NCBI GenBank assembly: GCA_900318155.1
Contig: ONJN01000067.1
Coordinates: 1 to 36,846 of the forward strand
Source of the DNA: an uncultured Eubacteriales bacterium
Lineage (GTDB): Bacteria; Bacillota; Clostridia; Peptostreptococcales; Anaerovoracaceae
Reading direction: 5' to 3'
Length of the DNA stretch: 36,846 nt
In this document: one piece after another, positions 33,962-36,846 of the stretch
Position numbering within the stretch: the stretch's first letter is position 1
Layout: each line of letters opens with the position of its first letter
The notes under the pieces: model-generated
What the model was told of the DNA's origin: nothing
Databases searched by the model: none
Seen by the model: only the letters and a program-made list of their open reading frames with translations
Made by a program: the position numbers and the translations under genes

Positions 33962-34269
33962 TCCATACCTCCTTTTTAATAACTTTACTGTGCAGAACCG
34001 AACGCGCGGTGACCGTTCTCTGTTTGTTCCCCGTACTGTGCATACGCATACCGACTTTAATGCTTCTGTGAAACGATCTCCCTTCACGATCCCCGCATTT
34101 CTTTACTGCAAATGATTCCCCCTGATAACGGGTGCCCGATCTCCTCCGTTTTAATTCATCACCTCCTTTCGGACATCATCGTGGCCGATTCTCCGGATGC
34201 TTTCCGGATACATGAAATAAGTGCAGCAAATGAGAACAGATCTCGATCGGCTGCACGTTTTATGGTACT
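33962..34269 (-). other. Long structured leader of the GH25 operon
   Basis: There is no gene here. In the direction of transcription it holds a stem-loop (34250-34256 with 34221-34227, GTGCAGC/GCTGCAC, containing an inner GAGA/TCTC stem), a small TCCGGA-AAGCA-TCCGGA hairpin (34208-34192), a 13-base perfect Shine-Dalgarno (34170-34158) followed only by the two-codon frame Met-Asn-stop, a second GGAGGAG, and then about 170 bases to the true start. No clear -35/-10 pair was found. Confidence 0.5.
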
Positions 34270-34308
34270 AAAAACGCCTGTATCACACATAATTGTGTAA
34301 CACAGGCG
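34270..34308 (-). terminator. Terminator of the NlpC/P60 gene
   Basis: On the minus strand CGCCTGT pairs with ACAGGCG, with an ACACA/TGTGT continuation, and is followed by TTTTT. It lies 32 bases past the stop codon at 34340. Confidence 0.88.
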
Positions 34309-34339
34309 CGCTGTACATTATTACAGTTTAATACACCGT

Positions 34340-35764
34340 TTATTTCTTTTCTGAATAGAATACTGGCTGCCAGGAAGCTTTAGACCTGGATTGAGCATTT
34401 AAGAGATAGTTGGTTGAAGTCTTGCCAATCTCATTAGATTTAACAATTACATCCTGACTATTATTATCTACCTTATAAGAAGACGTATAAGTTATATTAT
34501 CACTTCCGTTTTTATCGGTCGCCATATATCTTTCGACAAAACTGAACTTCTGGTTGTTAGATCCATTGTAAGAAAGTGTTTTCTTCCTGATCGGATCATA
34601 CATGTTCATTTTCAGATTCTCAGTATTAATCGCTTTTCCCGTATCCGGATCAATGACTTCCGTTTTTACGTTGATCTTAATGTCAGAATTTGGTTTGTGA
34701 ATAATCTGTTTCTTATCTTTTTCCAGACGAATGATATACTGCAGAGTTTTTCCGCTGTAGCCTACTACACCGGTTTTTTCATTGTACCTCATGTCTGTAA
34801 CCGTGACACCAAGACGAGGATCTCCCGCGTGCGCGATCTTACCGTTGCCAATATAAATCGCTGTATGAGAATCATGACCGCCGGCAAAGAAAATAATGAT
34901 ATCCCCTTTCTTCATTTCTTTAAATTGAATCGGTGAACCGCTGGAATAAGATTTAACAATGTTTTTCTTCAGGACTGTTCTGAGTGAGTTGACACTGGAA
35001 TCCGCTCCGTTGGAAGTGATATCAATTCCGGCTTTTTTATACACATGACCGACAAAGTGTGCACAGTCAATACCGCCGCCAGTTGTTGAAAGCGTTCTGC
35101 CCCCAAGCGCATAATTATAATGTGGTTTATGACTGGCGATTTTAGAAGCAATTGCCGCAACTTTACTTTTCTTAGTTTTGACGGTCTTCTTCAGGTGCGC
35201 ACTCGCTGTTCCGATTTCCATATTATTCTTGGAAATTCTGATGACAGATTTCTTACTCGAAGCAGCCTCGGTGACAGTCATGCGAACATTGTAATTCTTA
35301 CCCCGGATTTTCAGAGCATTTTTGTAAGTGACAAACAGTTTATCAAACTTGGTTGTGCCGCTCGGGACGGTAATGTTCCATTCCTGATTTCCGTTTGCTG
35401 CGGTGCTTTCTACCTTGGTACTGCTCTTGCTGATCGTACTTTTCAGTTTGTTGTTTCCGATATCCTGATTCAAAAGAATCAGTGTTTTATCGTTCATTGT
35501 TTTTTCCGGATTTTCCTTTTCATTGGTTTCAATCAGATTGTTAAGGATCTTTCCGGTGCTGTCTGTTTTATTGGATTCCCCTGTTACCGCCAGTGATGTG
35601 ACCGGTACTGCCAAAAGCATCGCGCCGGCGAACACCACTGCAATTAATCTCTTCCGGTTGCTGAAACCGAACCCGCTTTTCACTGAAAGTTCTGTTGAAT
35701 TCTCTTTTCTGGATATCTCGTTACGCTGATTACGGAAGTACCGTAACAGTTTAGATGACACCAT
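34340..35764 (-). CDS. Secreted NlpC/P60-family peptidase
   Basis: A protein of 474 residues; AAAGGGGAG precedes the ATG. The first 38 residues are charged, followed by a membrane/signal segment (about 39-60). A beta-rich region follows. The NlpC/P60 domain (about 200-345) has Cys234 (GGGIDCAHFVGHVY), His300 (HDSHTAIYIGNG) and His312 (KIAHAGD), the catalytic set of D,L-endopeptidases acting on stem peptides. The last 120 residues form an unrecognised beta-rich tail. The unusually long N-terminus before the hydrophobic stretch could mean a membrane-anchored rather than a released enzyme. It is a single-gene unit with its own promoters and terminator. Confidence 0.87.
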   Translation of the reverse strand: MVSSKLLRYFRNQRNEISRKENSTELSVKSGFGFSNRKRLIAVVFAGAMLLAVPVTSLAVTGESNKTDSTGKILNNLIETNEKENPEKTMNDKTLILLNQDIGNNKLKSTISKSSTKVESTAANGNQEWNITVPSGTTKFDKLFVTYKNALKIRGKNYNVRMTVTEAASSKKSVIRISKNNMEIGTASAHLKKTVKTKKSKVAAIASKIASHKPHYNYALGGRTLSTTGGGIDCAHFVGHVYKKAGIDITSNGADSSVNSLRTVLKKNIVKSYSSGSPIQFKEMKKGDIIIFFAGGHDSHTAIYIGNGKIAHAGDPRLGVTVTDMRYNEKTGVVGYSGKTLQYIIRLEKDKKQIIHKPNSDIKINVKTEVIDPDTGKAINTENLKMNMYDPIRKKTLSYNGSNNQKFSFVERYMATDKNGSDNITYTSSYKVDNNSQDVIVKSNEIGKTSTNYLLNAQSRSKASWQPVFYSEKK

Positions 35765-35806
35765 TGTGTGACTCCCCTTTCTTAACTATTCTTAATGATT
35801 TTTAAT

Positions 35807-35827
35807 AATCGGAAATACTTTCCGATT
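35807..35827 (-). promoter_or_regulatory. Perfect hairpin in the leader of the NlpC/P60 gene
   Basis: AATCGGAAA and TTTCCGATT form a perfect nine-base stem around three bases, between the promoter and the ribosome site. It could be an RNA stabiliser or a protein-binding palindrome. Confidence 0.6.
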
Positions 35828-35842
35828 GCTTATTTACTATCT

Positions 35843-35851
35843 ATTATAACA
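35843..35851 (-). promoter_or_regulatory. Extended -10 promoter of the NlpC/P60 gene
   Basis: On the minus strand TGTTATAAT (35851-35843) gives a perfect -10 with a TGn extension, 78 bases ahead of the start codon. A second possible promoter, TTGACA (35898-35893) with TTTAAT 16 bases on, lies upstream. Confidence 0.65.
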
Positions 35852-36022
35852 CATTGCCCCAAAAATTCCATTAAAATAAAGAATTCGCAATTGTCAATAT
35901 TTTTTGAAATATTTCTTATGTGTTCTGGAATCGTTTCAGTAGTGCCCTGAAAAACGTTGAAATTTCAATAATTATGAGGAACGTTTTGGTTTTTGTTTGA
36001 ACAGGATCGACTCAAAATTTTC

Positions 36023-36107
36023 AAAAAAAAACCCGAAAGCATCACAAACACTCTCAAGGTACACTAATAACCATACTCATTATAGCACTTGACTTTCACT
36101 TTAACAA
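36023..36107 (-). ncRNA. Candidate short minus-strand transcript with promoter and terminator
   Basis: On the minus strand, TTGTTA (36107-36102) and an extended TGC-TATAAT (36084-36079) are 17 bases apart. About 15 bases after the expected start, a hairpin (36059-36032: CCTTGAGAG with CTTTCGGG, including G-T pairs and a one-base bulge) is followed by nine T (36031-36023). This would give an RNA of about 50 bases without a reading frame. The hairpin is not strong, so this remains a candidate. Confidence 0.35.
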
Positions 36108-36175
36108 GCACTTATTTCACAGGAAATAAAAATGAATAAAATATTTATTTTTTTTAATAATTTGACTTTTTCCCT

Positions 36176-36207
36176 GTAAAACATAAGGCGGGATCGAAGT
36201 CCCGCCT
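36176..36207 (-). terminator. Terminator of purL
   Basis: On the minus strand AGGCGGGA and TCCCGCCT form a perfect eight-base stem with a CTTCGA loop, followed by TATGTTTT. It is 49 bases after the purL stop. Confidence 0.8.
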
Positions 36208-36255
36208 CCCTGTTATTCCTGTCAAGATACTGATTTTATAATAAAGCTGTATCAT

Positions 36256-36846
36256 TTATTTAAAATAATCGACCGCTGCTTTGAACATTTTAAGATCAAA
36301 TTCTCCCGGAACATTCTTGTACAATCCTCCGCCGATTCTTTCCGTATGTGCCATCTTACCGAGGACTCTTCCGTCCGGCGAAGTAATGCCTTCAATCGCA
36401 AAGACGGATCCGTTCGGATTGAACTGAATATCGTTCGTGACATTTCCGTCCAGATCGACATACTGTGTAAGAATCTGACCGTTCTGAGCCATCTCTCTCA
36501 CCTGTTCCTCGCTTGCGATGAAGCGTCCTTCTCCGTGAGAAATCGGTGTAGTATAAATATCGCCCGGTTTGCAGTATGCCATCCATGGCGATTTGTCGGA
36601 AGCAATTCGCGTACGGACAAGTTTTGACTGGTGACGTCCGATTTCATTAAAGGTCAAAGTCGGACTGTCATCCTTCGCGTCGACAATCTTGCCATATGGT
36701 ACAAGACCCAGTTTGACCAGAGCCTGGAATCCGTTGCAGATTCCGGCCATCAGGCAGTCGCGCTCATCGAGGAATGTCGTAATCGCCTCCCGGATTTCCT
36801 CATTTCTGAAGAAGGCAGTAATGAACTTGCCTGAACCATCCGGTTC
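36256..36846 (-). CDS. purL: Phosphoribosylformylglycinamidine synthase (PurL), C-terminal part, cut by the window
   Basis: The frame is open to the right edge (EPDGSGKFITAFFRNEEI at the edge), so only the last 196 residues are seen and the start lies outside. This is the glutaminase part of a long single-chain FGAM synthase: the nucleophile Cys is in MAGICNGFQALVKLG and the catalytic His in TPISHGEGRFIA, with a late NPNGSVFAIEGITSPDGRVLG signature. It makes FGAM from FGAR, ATP and glutamine in purine synthesis. The ending KMFKAAVDYFK and the following terminator show that it is the end of the transcript. Confidence 0.93.
   Translation of the reverse strand, partial: EPDGSGKFITAFFRNEEIREAITTFLDERDCLMAGICNGFQALVKLGLVPYGKIVDAKDDSPTLTFNEIGRHQSKLVRTRIASDKSPWMAYCKPGDIYTTPISHGEGRFIASEEQVREMAQNGQILTQYVDLDGNVTNDIQFNPNGSVFAIEGITSPDGRVLGKMAHTERIGGGLYKNVPGEFDLKMFKAAVDYFK

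Larger units (their letters stand above)
35852..36255. other. AT-rich gene-free region between the NlpC/P60 gene and purL
   Basis: It contains the promoters of the NlpC/P60 gene, the candidate short RNA, the palindrome TTGAAATTTCAA near 35960 flanked by AAAACGTT and AACGTTTT, and the purL terminator. No reading frame with a ribosome site was seen on either strand. Confidence 0.6.

Noticed and set aside
33959..34087. An upstream extension of the GH25 gene to a GTG at 34087
   Set aside because: It would put 43 Arg/Cys-rich residues before the signal peptide and ignores the strong AGGAGG at 33968-33973.
33962..34320. A c-di-AMP (ydaO) or c-di-GMP riboswitch before the GH25 gene
   Set aside because: I looked for the conserved blocks of both classes on the minus strand and did not find them; the leader is structured but of no class I can name.
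1..36846. tRNA, rRNA, CRISPR arrays and insertion sequences
   Set aside because: I looked in all gene-free stretches on both strands and saw no cloverleaf, no regularly spaced repeats and no transposase.

Overview
The window looks like a chromosomal segment of a low-to-middle GC Gram-positive anaerobe of the Bacillota, most likely class Clostridia. The reasons are the mutS-mutL-miaA-(YnbB-type PLP enzyme) gene order, a long single-chain PurL, lipoprotein-type zinc-binding proteins, dense ATGA-overlapping operons with strong AGGAGG ribosome sites, and a LexA-controlled YneA-like division inhibitor. I cannot fix the family. Both ends are cut inside genes: thiD on the left and purL on the right.

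Layout. 1-2158: thiamine salvage operon (thiD, a class I methyltransferase, tenA). 2239-5880: metal-uptake operon behind a Fur-family operator (small Cys-rich membrane protein, znuA, znuC, znuB, an OB-like lipoprotein), ending in a hairpin. 5952-10098: a two-gene, visibly GC-richer sugar PTS in which all general and sugar-specific PTS domains are shared between two fusion proteins (EIIB-EIIC-HPr and EI-EIIA). 10126-12093: an HdeD-family membrane protein, a remnant of a CPBP protease, and a cytoplasmic C39-like cysteine protease homologue. 12256-16137: dxs, tlyA and a class I aminotransferase, overlapping or closely packed. 16274-25241: mutS, mutL, miaA, a tyrosine recombinase, a YnbB-type PLP protein and a TVP38-type membrane protein, all on the plus strand. 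25391-26665: an O-acetylhomoserine sulfhydrylase-type gene.

26666-36255 is looser, more AT-rich and devoted to the cell surface. It starts with a LysM protein under several LexA boxes (SOS division block). A 630-base gene-free stretch with phased DnaA-box-like sites follows, then a secreted lipoprotein nuclease. On the minus strand lies a likely three-gene operon (GH25 lysozyme, InlB-repeat NlpC/P60-like protein, FN3-transglutaminase-like protein) with a structured leader, and upstream of it a separate NlpC/P60 gene. The window closes with the C-terminal glutaminase part of purL.

The item I would follow first is the PTS pair. Its phosphate would have to pass from protein 2 (EI) to protein 1 (HPr), back to protein 2 (EIIA) and again to protein 1 (EIIB), an interleaved relay that could work as a private phosphotransfer circuit.
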